DNA of 64,000 bases from Tulasnella sp. 424 (GCA_019633425.1 WSUB01000188.1:1-64000), one strand, 5' to 3'; shown: positions 32,888 through 45,474, numbered from the stretch's first letter. Made by a program: numbers and translations. The notes: generated by a model from the sequence alone, not told the origin.

Positions 32888-35800
32888 ATGAGTGTTGACG
32901 TCTCACAAGAGAACTTGGCAAAGAGCAACTCTCAAAACGCGTTCATCACTGCCTTGGCAACGAATGCAGGCAAGTCGACTGCTTCATCTTAGCTTGCACC
33001 GCGTGCTCGCCTTTTTGTTCGCGTCTGACAAGCCTCATCACCCACACCAGCCGCTCTTGTAATCCAAGTTGGAGCATTCACATATCTCAAAGGAAAGCTT
33101 CATCGAGTCTACACCCCTCGCAGTTTCCTTCCACCACCAGAGTATGTCCCCAAGCAACGCCAAGATCATCTTCATCTCTAACACCCCGTGTTTTGCCGCA
33201 GAAAACGTGCCGAGGAACTCCCGAGAGGACCCTGGAAATGGTTCGTCGCGCTCGTCACAAGTCCAACAAAGGATATAGTACGTTTCACTGATACCTTATA
33301 TCGAGCCATACTTACTCTAGGTATTTTCATGTAGATTCGGAAGAATGGGCTGGATGCCTACCTCTTCATTCGGTTTCTTCGAGTCCTCATCCTCATATTT
33401 GGTTGTTTTACCATCATTTCATGGCCCATCCTTCTCACTGTAAATACCGTCGGAATTCCGGACAACGCCGGACGTGACGGGCTTTCTAGGCTTTCATGGG
33501 GCAAGTGAGTACGATCGAATCCTCCAAGACGAAGGTGCTTCGGCTCACCTTACTTCATAACTAGTATACCTACAGACATGCAAATTCGTTACGTCGCACA
33601 CATCATCATTGCCTACATTCTAACATGTACGGTTAGACAGAGTTCTTTTTGTGATTTCCTGTGCTGACTACTTCACGTCTAGTCTTCGTCATCTGGGTCA
33701 TTCGTCGGGAACTCGCCACCTTTGTCAAACTTCGCCATCAATTCCTCATTAGTCGCTCTCACTCTAAACTCGCTCAGGCCAGAACGGTCTTAATTACAAA
33801 TCTTCCGGACTCGGTGCAGACGGAGCAGGATTTATTGAAGATGCTCACGTATGCCATTCTCTCTCTGACAGATATCTGCCTGCATCTCTAACTCGTAATT
33901 CTTCTGCACCTCTATAGCTTCGTACCAGGAGGCGTCAAAAAAGTTTGGATTTACCGTCAAACAGGGGAGTTGCCCGACCTCTTTAACGAACGGAACAAAA
34001 TATGCAAGAAACTTGAGAAGGCTGAATGCCAACTCCTCCGGGACGCACTTAAAGCTAAACGTGATGAGGATCAAGCCCGTCGAGATGCAGAACGACAAGC
34101 TAAGAAGCTGGCCGCGAAGGCTGCCAAGGAGAGGAAGGGATCGGAGGAAACGGCCGCGGCTGAGCAAATACAAATTGACGTTGAAAAGAACGAGAGGAAT
34201 CGAGTGTCGCTCGCTTTCGGGAAAGTAGTTCGGCCTACTCATCGACTCGGTCGCATACCTTTCCACGGGCAGAGGGTCGACACAATTACCTGGTGCCAGG
34301 TGCGTAAGCTGTCCTTCGACAGAGTGCAGCGCTCATGGCGTGTAAATATGTTTAGGAGGAAATTGCTCGGTTAACTGAACAGATCGATCGCAGTCGTAAG
34401 AGTTTGGACAGGGATCAGAGCCATGGTGCTGCGTTCGTGGAGTGTGTAAGTGTGGTTTTAAAGTTCCTTCCCCCCCGAATATCACCGGTTGACTCCCTGC
34501 TTGGAATAGAATCTTCAATTGGGAGCTAATATTCTCGCGCAAGTAATCGTCTCTGATGAGCCCCTCCGGATGTACGATAAGTGGACCGATGTTGCTCCTG
34601 ATGACATTGTTTGGCGGAATATCGACGTGAGTCATTTGTCCAAGCCTTTCTAGCCCATTAGTAATTCGTTACCTTTGTTTTCTTGAACAGGACTCCGGCT
34701 ACGAAACTCGGGCTCGATATGTCACTTCTTGGCTAGCGATGATTGGCTTGATTGTCCTGTGGACGTTCCCGGTCGCTTTCGTCGGACTCTTGTCCAATGT
34801 TAGCTCGTTGTGCGTCAAGGTGCACTGGTTAGCTTGGATCTGCCGACGTGAGTCCCATTTGACTTTCACACACATGCCAACATTACCTGAATCTTCGCGC
34901 TTCAGTCCCGAACATTCCTCAGGGCATCATTCAGGGTATCCTCCCGCCCGTATTCCTCGCAATTCTGTTCCTCATCCTTCCGTGGATTCTAAAAGGTGGG
35001 TTGGAAAGTCGTCCCCGAAAGTCAGTGTCTGCGCCGGGCTGAATGGATGGCGGTGCTTTGAACACAGGACTGGCGTGGTACGAGAACATTCCCCGTTGGT
35101 CTCTCATATCTCTTAGTGTCTACAAGCGATACTATATCTTTCTTATCTTCCATGGTTTCTTGGTGGTTACGCTGTCATCTGGGTTGACCGCCTCCATACC
35201 AAAGGTTAGTCTCGTGGACCCTGACCAGCGAAGAACACGCGAACCAGTGCTCATTCCGTCTTCTGACACCCTGAAAGATTTTGTCCAACCCTGGAAGTGT
35301 TATCGAAGAGCTCTCCATGAGGCTTCCAGATGCGTCGACATTCTTCCTGACATACACAGTAAGCGCGTATGCTTCTGCGGCCGATCGCTATTTACTGAGC
35401 CTCGTAACAATCTCAGGTCACAACGGGTCTCGCTGGCGCTGCGTCTGCTCTCCTGCAGATTGCGGGTATCGCCCTCTACTTCCTGCACCGTTGGCTATTC
35501 GGTGACACGCCGAGACAGGCTTACCAGAAGACGTATGTCATGCCTACTGTAAGGACCGCCTCCGTTCGGCCACGTTGCCTCCGTGCTCATCTCGCGCCCC
35601 TCTAGGCTGACTTTGGCGTCATTCTCCCTCGTATCTCTCTCGTTGCGACCATCGCCTTAGCGTATAGTGTCATCGCACCCGTTATCAACGGTCTCGCATT
35701 TTTGGCATTCTTCCTGCTATGGGTGGCATGGAAATATTTGTTCACGTGGGTCTTTGATCAACCTGATGCAGGAGAGACCGGTGGATTGTATGTGAGTAGG

Positions 35801-37147
35801 GATCATCTCCACTAGATCCATCCACGCTGCCGGATTGTTGACTTCACGATCGCTTTTCAGTATCCGCTAGCCTTAGGCAATCTGTGTAAGTGGTATTACC
35901 CCCTCGTGACAACTCTCCTGACGCGGCATACTTACTCCCGTCGTTAATCTAGTTATGGGCCTATACATCGAACAAATCTGCTTGGCGGGTTTGTTCTTCC
36001 TCGCTACGGATGCCCAGGGCAGGAGATCGTCAATCCCCCAAGGAGCATTGATGGTTGTTCTTTTTGCAATCACATTGGCAGCACACGTACTCTTACTTAA
36101 GAGCTACGGTCGTAAGTTTTCGTCAGCTCCTCTCGATGGGAAAGACCTCATGTCTGTCTGGCTAGCTATCACCAGGAACCTACCGACTGTTCTTTCGACC
36201 AAGAAAATCCAAGATCGTTGGGAGCGAAAGCAACGCGGTCAGCACGAAATTCTCCCGGACCTTTTCAATCGCGAGAGTAAGTTCGAGTGCCTTAGGCACG
36301 ACTTGACTTCCATTTGTTTCTAACTGTCGCGTACAGGAGTGTCTAAACTTGTGCGACGCAAACTCAAGATCGAAACCAAACCCGTCGACGCGGCCGCTAT
36401 CATCGCCGAGGAGAAGAGAAAAGAAGCTGACAAGATGGAAGAGAAAGAACAGAAGACCAAAGAGAACCTTCACGATCTGGAAATGCTCAAAGCGGTTGTC
36501 AACAGTAGTTATATCAATGGAATATCGGATACGCCCCCGGCTGAGAAGACACAGGAGCAAGCCGTTTCTTCGTCCATCGACCGCAATATTGGCCCTAGCG
36601 GGTCCATTCCAGCCTCACAGCCAGACGCTTCTGTTCAGCGGCCAGTTGGGTCAGCGGCTGGTGAAGCGGTGGTCAAAGACCACGGCGATGCCGCCGGTTC
36701 GGGAGTGCCGCTGTCCAGGGGAAACACCAAAGATTCTGACGCTTCCAAGGGATCGAAGAAAGGGAAATCGCCCGCTAGGGCCGATAATACGCCTGCGATG
36801 ACACTGCGACCAGGTTTTGATAGCCAAACGAAAGACAATTCTGATGACGAGGAGGATGATGACGATCTCGAGGATAACGCGTAAGTTGTCGATGTGGTGA
36901 CCCTCGGCTAGGCATGTCACTGACGTCGAACGTAAACCCCAGGTTCGATCATCCATCCACATACAAGCCTGCTCCGATCATCTGGATCCCGAAAGACGAC
37001 CTAGGATTATCGGTTCTGCTGGTGGAGGAGCTTACAAAGGCAGGCGTTTCCGCAAGCGACGCATGGGCATTTATCAACAAAGATGGCGACGTGGATGTGT
37101 CCCGAGGCCCGCCAGACGAAGAATGGACTGGAGGGCACGACCTCTAG
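32888..37147 (+). CDS. CSC1/OSCA/TMEM63-type cation channel (RSN1-like, DUF221)
   Basis: A large gene with more than 15 short exons running from MSVDVSQENLAKSN to EWTGGHDL. Recognisable parts, in order, are ITALATNA at the start of the first membrane helix, then PRSFLPPPE and PRGPWKWFVALV. These are followed by NGLDAYLFIRFLRVL and the hydrophobic LILIFGCFTIISWPILLTVN, then HIIIAYILTFFVIWVIRREL and RTVLITNLPDSVQTEQDL in the cytosolic RNA-recognition-like insert. A Lys/Arg/Glu-rich coiled stretch then leads into the pore region (RARYVTSWLAMIGLIVLWTF, RWSLISLSVYKRYYIFLIFH, GLAGAASALLQIAGIALYF, ILPRISLVATIALAYSVIAP, NLFMGLYIEQICLAGLFFL). The C-terminus is acidic (DDEEDDDDLEDNA) and ends with the extracytoplasmic-tail motif HPSTYKPAPIIWIPKDDLGLS. 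Family members are osmosensitive calcium-permeable channels of plasma or vesicle membranes. I saw no frameshift. Confidence 0.85.
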
Positions 37148-37326
37148 TCCTTTACGCATATCCAACCCTACTACATCTCTCTATTTCATACACATGTTCT
37201 GGATTTCACTATATAGTATTTGAAGGGACTGCGTACTTCACTCTATCGAAAGTGGTCTGAGGCCATGCTGCAAGCAGTCCGGGGTTTTGGAGTAATTTCT
37301 CGAAATGCTCGAGCCGCTCGCAAACC

Positions 37327-38515
37327 TCAAGCTGGGTTAGAAATGTTTTGAAATATTGCGTTCTCTGGCTATAGTTAAGTGAGCAGAATAACTAGATACC
37401 TGTAATCTGAGAGCGTACCATTCAGGCCGAGACGCAAAGAATGATTTGAGGTGATGTCGGATGGTGTATGCGGATGCGACGGGATATGCAGTACACAGAG
37501 ACAGGTACTCGAGTGATATTTCATGCGGATGCCGGTAGGGAGGTCCCTCCAACATGCTAGAAACAGGTGAACGGCTGAAGTACAGAGGAAATTCGGGCCA
37601 GACAACTTACGTTGGGTTCGCGAGGATAGCCTCCCCCAGCATCAGGCCGGACGCTCCTGTTTGAGCCATATTGATCGAGCAGTCTTCAATATTTTCTACA
37701 TTTCCGTTACTAATGACTTTGATCGCGTTCTTCAACTCGGACTCCTGGAGGAACTCGACGGTCTGGCGGACCCAGTCAAGTTGAGCCGGTCCTGCTCGCC
37801 GACGATTTGCAGAGACATGTCTGGCGTGAATGGCAATAACGGAAGCACCTGATTGAGCTAGTTTCAAAGCCAACTTCGGAGTATCGGACGCCGGATTACA
37901 CAAACGTATCTTGACGTGAACCGGGATTGAGAGGGCCGCTGCCAGACTCGACACTGCGAGGAAGGAATCGTGAATCTTGACGGAGTACCCGATTCGACTA
38001 TAAGAAATCACCTATTTCTTCTACAAGTGGCCAATCCTTACGGCCTAGTAAGTATCCTCCGAAATGACCTTGGCGAGCATGCTCCTGAGGGCATCCCAGG
38101 TTGATGTCTACCGGAGAAGCAACAATGAGATGCGGATCGCATCGCTGGGCAGTAATAACGGACCCACGGCATCGCAGTATGGCTGGAACAGTTGAGCGGC
38201 TTCTAGCATCGTTTTGGGGTCATTCCCTGCCAATTGAAGCACGACAGGTCGCGCTAACGGCTCGTCCGGAGCCATCGTCAAATCTCTCAAAGCAAGTTCT
38301 CGGTAGGTATCGTCTTCCAGAAGCCTATGTGCGAGCCACATTTGAGTGTATGCGAGAGTTACGCCATGTCGGCGTGTCAATATGCGAAAGGGCAGGTCGG
38401 ATTGGTTGACCTATGATGACTCATCAACGAACCGCACAAAAGTTGGGAGTAGAAGACCTGCCATAGGTGCTGCTATAAAGGCCAGAGATTCTTCAGAAAG
38501 GCCGGTGGAGGACAT
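37327..38515 (-). CDS. tRNA-dihydrouridine synthase, DUS1 type
   Basis: Six exons (38515-38462, 38410-38164, 38107-38012, 37953-37611, 37574-37400, 37368-37327) encode 318 residues. Motifs in order are the FMN-binding start APMVNQSDLPFRILTRRHG, YTQM, RPVVLQLAGNDPKTM, the active-site segment INLGCPQEHARQGHFGGYLL with the catalytic Cys, VHVKIRLC, HARHVSANRRRAG, ISNGNVENIEDC and GLMLGEAILANP. The enzyme reduces uridine in the tRNA D-loop (positions 16/17 in the DUS1 branch) using FMN and NAD(P)H. The first intron must begin with GC (ATG then GCAGGT) to keep the conserved APMVNQSD. The C-terminal tail (PENAIFQNISNPA) is short, shorter than in many homologues. No disruption was found. Confidence 0.87.
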
Positions 38516-38925
38516 GAGGACGGCTGCGTATGATTGGGCAGTTCAAGGCGATCCTACACATTGACAGCAGTTTGTTCCAACACAAGTTGTCATGTGGGAA
38601 GCGAGAACCACCACCCACCGCGGAACACAACCATTCCCACAGAACATGGTTAAGTCTCGGGACTGCTTTGACAACCATTCAAGATCGCTTCTCGACAGAA
38701 ATATAATATTCACGCTCCTTATCTGAATTCAGTGCCGGCGAACGTCTTTTTGGGGCGTCAACCTCAAGGAAATTTCCGACCGAGAACATGAAACTGCTTT
38801 GAAATTTGGGGCTCAAGACGAACTACAGAAAAAACAGAGATAAAATTACATTCAAAGCCATAGTAGGGAAAGGTGCGAGGTGATTTGAGCAATGTCTATC
38901 CACTCTCGAGCACTCTGGATCCAAA
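38516..38925. other. Intergenic, nothing recognised
   Basis: 410 bp between the start of the DUS1-type gene and the end of the following minus-strand gene. Confidence 0.5.
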
Positions 38926-41476
38926 CTAATCCGCTTCCTCCTCTCTATGGTAGATTAGGACCGCAGCGGAGTGGTCGATTGCGATGCCATGCAACGTATC
39001 TTCATTCTCCAGATGCTGTCCCGTCGCTGTCTCTATCATGAACAATCCATGGAGCGCCAGTGACATGCCAAGACCCTCCCCATGGGGTACGTTTGCAGCT
39101 CCATAGCGTTTCTCGGATATGTGACTGACGAGACTTTCGACATTGCATCGAGCTGACTCATCCGGGATAACCTCAAGCTCTACCTCAGGGATGGCACGTA
39201 GACGGAGAGTTTGCAGGGAGCCGAAGCACCATTGGACTTCGGACCCCTCTGACGCCACCATCTCCTTCAGGTGCTGAAGGTAGCCGTCGACGATTTCGGC
39301 CCTGAGTTCGACCACGTTTATTCCTTGGAACGATTCCGGGAATAGAGTCGGAACGATGTCGTCAAGATCCAAGCCAAACGGCTCGACTATGGCTCCAGAG
39401 ACGGAATCCCCTACGTCTACCACGATGTTGCCCACATTAACATACGTTTGAACCCCCCGCACAAACGCGCAGAAGAGGGAAGCGAGTCTGGTATCTGTGC
39501 TGCGCAAGCAGATATTGAACGCCGGGCGTCCGTCTCTCCCCTTCCTCGCCACTTCCTCCTCGGACTGCCATGAAGCAGACTGCGTATTCGCGTTGCTTCT
39601 GAATAGGAGGTAAGAGGTGGAATTGGAAGCGAGAGCCTTTTGAACCGTGGGGGCGGCCCTCTCCTCTAGCGCGGGATGGTTCAGGAATGTCATCGAGGGA
39701 CGAAGGTCGAGGTGAAGCAAGTCACAACTCGGCGCATCAAGGGAGAGATACAAGCTACCGAGGCCCATTGGCTCGATTAGCTCGACTAGGACGATCTCGA
39801 CGAGGTTCGGCAATGGAATAACCTGCTCCACTACTCGCGGCACCTCTCCCACGATCTTGATGTTGATGAGATGGAGGCTACGGAGGAGGGTGGAGTGGCG
39901 GAAGAAGAGGATGAGGTCCGTATACCGAAGGTGAATCCCATTGCTGAGGCTGATATCGATAACGTTAACGAAGGGAGTAGGGTCCCACAAGCAAGGAATG
40001 TTGTTAAGCGTTACGCGTTCAAGCTTGCCGGCCTTCCTTCCGAGGATATCCAGAGGAGTTCCAATCTCTCCTCTCAAGGTGGAGTCGTCCACTGGAAGAG
40101 CCAGCCCCGTTTCCAAGGCGGCGTCCGCCATGGAGAGTGACAAAGTCTCCAGGCATGGGGCAGGGTGAGCGAGGTGTTTCTTTACCCTCTTCAGCATGCT
40201 CGAAGGAAAGAGGAGTTCAAGCGAAGCCCATCGAGCTCTGTGGTGGTCGATGTGGAGGATGAACGTGGTTAACAACGTAACATTTAACGCGGCACTCGAT
40301 GAAGGCTTTGGACCCGCTTCTATATGCAGTGGGCGTTGTTTCGACAGGTCCAGCGCTTTTTTGATATGCACCTCGGGCGAGGTGGAGGTTATCTTTGTCC
40401 AGAGGGAAGAAGCGTTTTCGAGCACTTCAAGGCAGTGTCCCTCATGCGAGGCCAGTTTCTCGAGGATGTGGTTGTGCTCCTCGGACGAGGTTACGTCCTC
40501 TAGACACAGCTTGAAGATGTAGGAAACGAGCTCCGGAGAGAATTTCGCGAACGCGATATCCAAATATGGTGTGGACGGCTGGGAGGTTGATTTGTTTAGA
40601 CTGGATGCGGTATTGCCTTTCACTCCTTCGTTCTGTTTGTGACGCGCTTTCTTGGGACGGTGCTTATCGAGAACTTCTTCGGTCGGCGTACGGGCATTGT
40701 CGTGGGTGTCTAAATTCCGAATGAGTAAAGAGATCGTGACAAAGATTATCCCCGATGATTACTTACATCCCGTTTGAGAGCTCGTTTCTCTCGGCGAACT
40801 TGGAGGACTGACAGAACCAGATCCGCTTGCATCAGGGGTGGTGTCGACAGGCAAGTCTAAGCTCTTTCCGATCTCCGTGTCATTGTTCTTGGCGGCTTGG
40901 ATCAAAAGGGAGGTCGACGAGGCTTCTGCTCGCTGTTCGATCGACTTTTGTGATTGGGACGCTGAAAACGTTACCGGGGATTTGTAATCACGTGAATATC
41001 GCTGATCCCACACCTCCAATCTGAAACGTTTGCAGAGACGTACGTCCGCCACCGGTTTGTAATCTCATATCATAGACCAGTTTCTGAGCTAAACGCTCTC
41101 CTTCTCTTCCCTCCCAGTCAACTTCTCTCGTCGTATATCCCGGCAGCCCTCGCTCGCTAAGGCGTTCTAGAAACAACCGGTACTCCTCGTCACTGCCTCG
41201 AACCCAGTAACCATTCGTCTGCTCGTCATAAAAGACAACAGCGCGCCTGCAGTGAAGAATAGAAAAGTTAGTTAACGGTTGACGTGGTGGGCGTGGGACT
41301 AATGGGTTCGCCCACCTTACGCCAAGGGCCACAACCACCTCCTTTTCCGTCAATGGCTTTCGCTCTTCACTTGGAATGCAGAGGATGGTTCTTTCACATT
41401 GCTTCAGCACTTTATTCTTGTCCTTCCTGTTCAACCCTGACATCCACTCCGACGACTGGAACTGGGTATCGATCAT
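38926..41476 (-). CDS. F-box-like protein with an unrecognised N-terminal region
   Basis: The large terminal exon (about 580 residues to the stop at 38926) has a diverged F-box, KFSPELVSYIFKLCLEDV followed by SSLWTKI, and leucine-rich segments typical of Agaricomycete F-box proteins. This exon has no ATG of its own before the F-box and is entered through an intron (donor GTAAGT near 40765, acceptor TTTAG near 40709). The previous exon (AASQSQKSIEQ.. to SSQTG) is in turn reached by splicing from MIDTQFQSSEWMSGLNRKDK at 41476, with another intron after VVVALGVR. The N-terminal 120 residues (TILCIPSEERKPLTEKEVV, VVFYDEQTNGYWVRGSDEEYRLFLERLSERGLPG) match nothing I know. Either this is one fused gene or two genes sit back to tail; the phases permit a single open frame, which I prefer. 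Confidence 0.55.
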
Positions 41477-41660
41477 GATGGGCCGTTGGGCTCTATTCGG
41501 GGGTGTGATGGGAGAAGGTGCTCCTTGGGGGAAGTAACGACGTGGTTTGGAAGATTACGGGCTCACGACATAGCTTTTCGAATATCCTGGGGCCTCTGAA
41601 AGTCTTGGTGGGGTCGGGATCGATCGGTCCCTGATATCCAGTCCACTACAAAATACGCCA

Positions 41661-41921
41661 GTCTCATCGCGAACGATATCTATACACTTTTCTCCAGCTC
41701 ACCAAAATGGGATTAAACGATATATCGTCTTTGTGTCGTTAATATAAAACTTCTGACTCGCAATGACGTGTTTCAGTAGCATTCCCAATTCTACAGTCTC
41801 GTCACGAACGACATCTGTATACCTTTCGCCAACTCACCAAAAACGGGATTAAACTATATATTGCCCTTGCGTCATTGACATAAAAGCTCCTGACTCGCAA
41901 TGACGTGTTTCAATAGCATTC
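41661..41921. repeat. Two tandem units, period 135 bp
   Basis: Units begin GTCTCATCGCGAACGATATC (41661) and GTCTCGTCACGAACGACATC (41796). Both contain CTCACCAAAA.GGGATTAAAC and both end CTCGCAATGACGTGTTTCA.TAGCATTC. They differ by scattered substitutions, so the duplication is old. Confidence 0.8.
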
Positions 41922-42639
41922 ACGTTCCATGGTTGTCATTGGTAAAAGTTTTATCGGAATCTTCAAATGCTGGCCCACCGATTGGCCAACTACGGATCAT
42001 GGCTCCGGGACTTTGACGTTTCCGATTATGATTGAGGCCGAGGTCAAGTCCATACAGATCTGGTCCTGCTTACCGAAATCGACCCCAAATGAATACCAAT
42101 ATGCCATTGTCCAAGACTTAACTAGCTTGGTCACCCTCCCTCCATATATTCGCCCGTTGCCTATCGCTGGCGGTGCCGCAGACATTGTTTACCATTTATT
42201 GACGTGTTTGGTGTTTGTTGGTTCAAATCTCAAGTCTGTTGTTGCGTTGTGTGGCGGTATTGTAAATATGGTGAAGCACCAAAGACTTATATTTCCGGAA
42301 ATAGTACACCTTTAGATACCGATTGTTTACAGAGGGAGCTTTGTTGTTTTGTGTATCGGCGTTCGAAGAGGGGCTGATTCGGGTGCTGGCTGGACGCTGG
42401 GTGGGTTGAGAACGGGAGCTCCCGCGGTTCCCGGTCCACGGGTACGTGGACTTTATTTTCGTTGTTTCGGACTTTCTGTGGTCGTCTTATCGATCCCTGC
42501 TCGCACGCCTAAAACCACCCAAGTGCTCCAATCCCCTCGACCATCGTTTCGACATGTCTTCCCAATTGCTCGGTATGCACGCTCTACTTTTGATGGTACG
42601 AAGAGGTCGTTCTGCACCCATTGTCTTTCTAGGTTCCCG

Positions 42640-43000
42640 TTTTAACCTGCGGCCTGCCCTGGATTTCTTGGTGAGCCTCTCTGAGCTGCGTCCCAGCCGG
42701 TGGCTAACTTCTGCCACTTTCAGCGGTTGCTAGCGCAGGCTTAGGTCTTAACTTTGCTCTTCTCTAGGTTGGCCGCCTGCCTTGCGGGCTTGTGGACTGT
42801 CCCCTGAATGGCCCTGTCGTGTAAAGTACTTGTTTCTCCGCTGGACAAGTCCCTACGATTTGGCGTCGACTGGGCTGTTATTGACGATGGCCAGGGCACT
42901 TTACTGCCTATCTTTTGGGGCTCGAAGTCGTACGCGAGCCTCCTCGTGGTGAGCCCTGGAAACACACTCTCTTGCGAGAGTGTGGCTAGACCGCGTACGC
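42640..43000 (-). repeat. Dispersed repeat, left member of an inverted pair
   Basis: The reverse complement of this stretch aligns with 61837-62195. It starts GCGTACGCGGTCTAGCCACAC, passes TTCCAGGGCTC.CCACGAGGAGG, GAGCCCCAAAAG.TAGGCAG and CAGTCGACGCCA, and ends CTCACCAA..AATCCAGGGC. Substitutions fall evenly across codon positions, so it does not look like a conserved exon. No terminal repeats or enzyme gene are visible. Confidence 0.7.
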
Positions 43001-43863
43001 GTTGTCACTGTAGTTGTTCAGCGGTTGTTCTGTCTCCAGTCTCTACTTAAATGTTGCTTCGTCCATCTATTCGTTTGTCTTTACGATGAGATTTGTGTTG
43101 TGATTGATGTTGCATATAGAATCTCAACCTTACCGAAGCCGATTGTTTGCCGCCCATGTGTGCTGATTGGAGAACGAGTACTTAGATCCCCAAAACCCAC
43201 TTACCGCGGGAGGTAGTCGTACAGTCTCGATATGAAAAGGGCATAGTACCCAATGTACGAAAGTTGTCAATCGAGACATGCCGGAAACCTTTATAGATGA
43301 CTTCAAGTCGGGCGGGGAAGGACATGGAAAGGGAACCCTCTCCGCGCCATCGGGAAACAAAGGAGAGGGCCTAGAGAACCTAAACCGCTTATCAATCTCC
43401 CTTAGCTAACTTCATTCATAATCGCTTCTTAGTCGATTCTGAAGCACCGAAAGCGAAAAGGGAGGAGACGTCTTGATAGGCCTGGCACTCCAGCGAAGCT
43501 TGCCGAATGAGAATTTTCGAGGGTTGCAACGGACGCTTATCAATAATCCATCTCCCAGCTTGAGGTACCTCAGTGAAAACAATCATCCTCTCATTTGTAC
43601 TCTAAACGTCTATCTTGCGCGTCGGTCCTTCGACGAGGCGCTTCTGCAGTGCGCTCGATCTGACATCTTTCTTGGTTTCGTATCTGCTTTATTCTGTATA
43701 TAATACCCTCCGTTATACACATACGAAGTTAGGAGCGGTGCTCATCAGATGATTGGCGTTCTAATCTCCCAAACTCCTGGCCCGACGGCTATACTCTTAC
43801 TCGAGTAACCTTTATCACCAACGGAATAACACCTAGAACAGCCGGATTAGATCGAATTCATTA

Positions 43864-45474
43864 TCAGCAGCGAACGAAGCCCGAACCTCCGGTGGGAAGA
43901 TCATAGTCTGGATGTCCGGTAAGATTGAACGTCGCCGAAATTACTTTGTCGTGGGCAACCAGGGCCAAGTCTGGATTTCCAACAGGCATCAGCCGTTTCC
44001 TCTATACCGACGCCAAAGCATGAGCTCACAGCTATCGCTCAAGGTGAAAATCCTATCAAGCACGTCCTTAACTCGTTCTTGAACATGTTCTGTAGGCTCC
44101 CTTTTCCCCTCTTCCCACAACTCATCCCTCTCCGTGAACCCTTCCTCGAACTCGAATCTTGGGAAACGCTCGTGAATCCACGTCTTGTTGTGCCTCCAAT
44201 CCGACGTCCTCAAGCCATATGCGTCTCGGAGGTTCTCGATAATTAGTGGTGGAGGACAGTCGACAACTCCAGCGAAGCTTGCGTTGAGGGTATAGAGTGT
44301 TCGGCGAAGGGGACTAACGAAGAGGGCCGTAGGGAGGGGAATACCACCACCGTTGTGCATCTCGTCCTTCCAGAGGGCATTCACTCGTTTGGTTTGCTCG
44401 ATACCGTTTGGAGTTAGTTTTGCGTCAGGTCCCCAGGTGATTGTGCCGTTTCCTGTCAGCCGTCCCCATTTCCTTGAGGCATTCGAAGGTCATTACGCGG
44501 AACCGTGGTGTGCGGAAAACCTCAAGTCTCACCTGTCCCACTCCTTCAAAAGCGCGGGCAATTCGATAAGCTATCAGCAAGGCTTATAAGAAGTAACGTG
44601 ACCCACTTCTTCCCCATAGTAGTTTAGACCCAGGTTGTCTAACATGGTGGTGCGGCCCCATGAGTGCGCTAACTCGGGCAGGTATCATGGCATACTCACG
44701 AAACCCTTCTCCGTGCCGACCCAGGAACAACACCTTGTATGTTGTGTCTTTTCCCGACTTCGTGTTCATTTTCTTTATCTTCTGTCTAAAGGACCTCCAA
44801 TACTTGTCGTGGCCGTCTATCAGTCCAAACCGCTTGGGAATCTGCCATGCCGTCACTGTCAGATTGGTTCACCCAGTTGTGAAAAAGATCCTACGGGTCC
44901 TATCTCGGTGACATTCGCTCCCCATATGCTTTGCTTGAAGAATCCGGGAACAGCCTAGGCCAAGGCGCTATTACTTCAGGGGACATTTTGCGAGCTCGGA
45001 GGAACAGACGGAATGCTCACTGAGTACTCGATATTCTGGGTATATTGTAGCTCATTCGAGCTCCATTGATCAATTATGTTATACTCTAAGACTGTGCGAT
45101 GGGCGAGGACCAATATTGCGACCAAAAGGGCACAGTACTTGGTAAGGATTCAGGTTAGATGCCCACCGCAGCCTCGAAGCAATCAAAACAGTACGTACCC
45201 CTAGCGTCCGTCCCATGGCCGAGGTATGAATTGCTCGTAAACCCTGCCTTGCGTTACCCGACCCTGCTTGAAACCGACTGTCGCGATGTCCCGCTTCCAC
45301 ATCGGCTGTGTGCTTCTCAGAAAGCAGTGCATTGATATCTCTTGACCGCTTGGTATCGTTGTCCATGGGTACGTCGGATGGGTTGAAAGTGGGAGGAGAG
45401 TTATTTGTGGTGGGTAGAGGGGAGAAGGGAAGAGGGATTTGACGACTTCTCTTCAGCCATTGAGCGCGAGGCAT
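43864..45474 (-). CDS. Membrane-anchored histidine phosphatase (phosphoglycerate-mutase-like)
   Basis: Spliced on the minus strand. The N-terminus begins MPRAQWLKRSRQ at 45474 (an inner start MDNDTKRSRDINALL at 45366 is equally possible). After an intron it enters a hydrophobic helix, CALLVAILVLAHR, that would make it a type II membrane protein. Then come AVPGFFKQSIWGANVTEIGP, IPKRFGLIDGHDKYWRSFR and the catalytic VLFLGRHGEGFHN, with the phospho-accepting His in RHG. WGPDAKLTPNGIEQTKRVNALW, FVSPLRRTLYT (the second Arg pocket) and SYLALVAHDKVISA (the second catalytic His, usually AHGG) follow, and DLPTGG is near the end. Homologues are annotated broadly as phosphoglycerate mutase family; the substrate is unknown. 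One exon join around 44470-44590 could not be resolved. Confidence 0.72.

Larger units (their letters stand above)
41477..43863. other. 2.4 kb gene-poor, repeat-bearing stretch
   Basis: It holds a 135-bp-period direct repeat (41661-41921) and the left member of a dispersed inverted repeat (about 42640-43000). Short frames at 41929-42315, 42349-42733 and 43130-43703 show no motif. Transposon debris is the likely content. Confidence 0.5.

Noticed and set aside
42741..42965. Reading frame shared between the two inverted-repeat members (FPGL.TRR.AYD.EPQK.GSKVPWP)
   Set aside because: Substitutions fall on all three codon positions alike and there is no start or splice context, so it is treated as non-coding repeat.
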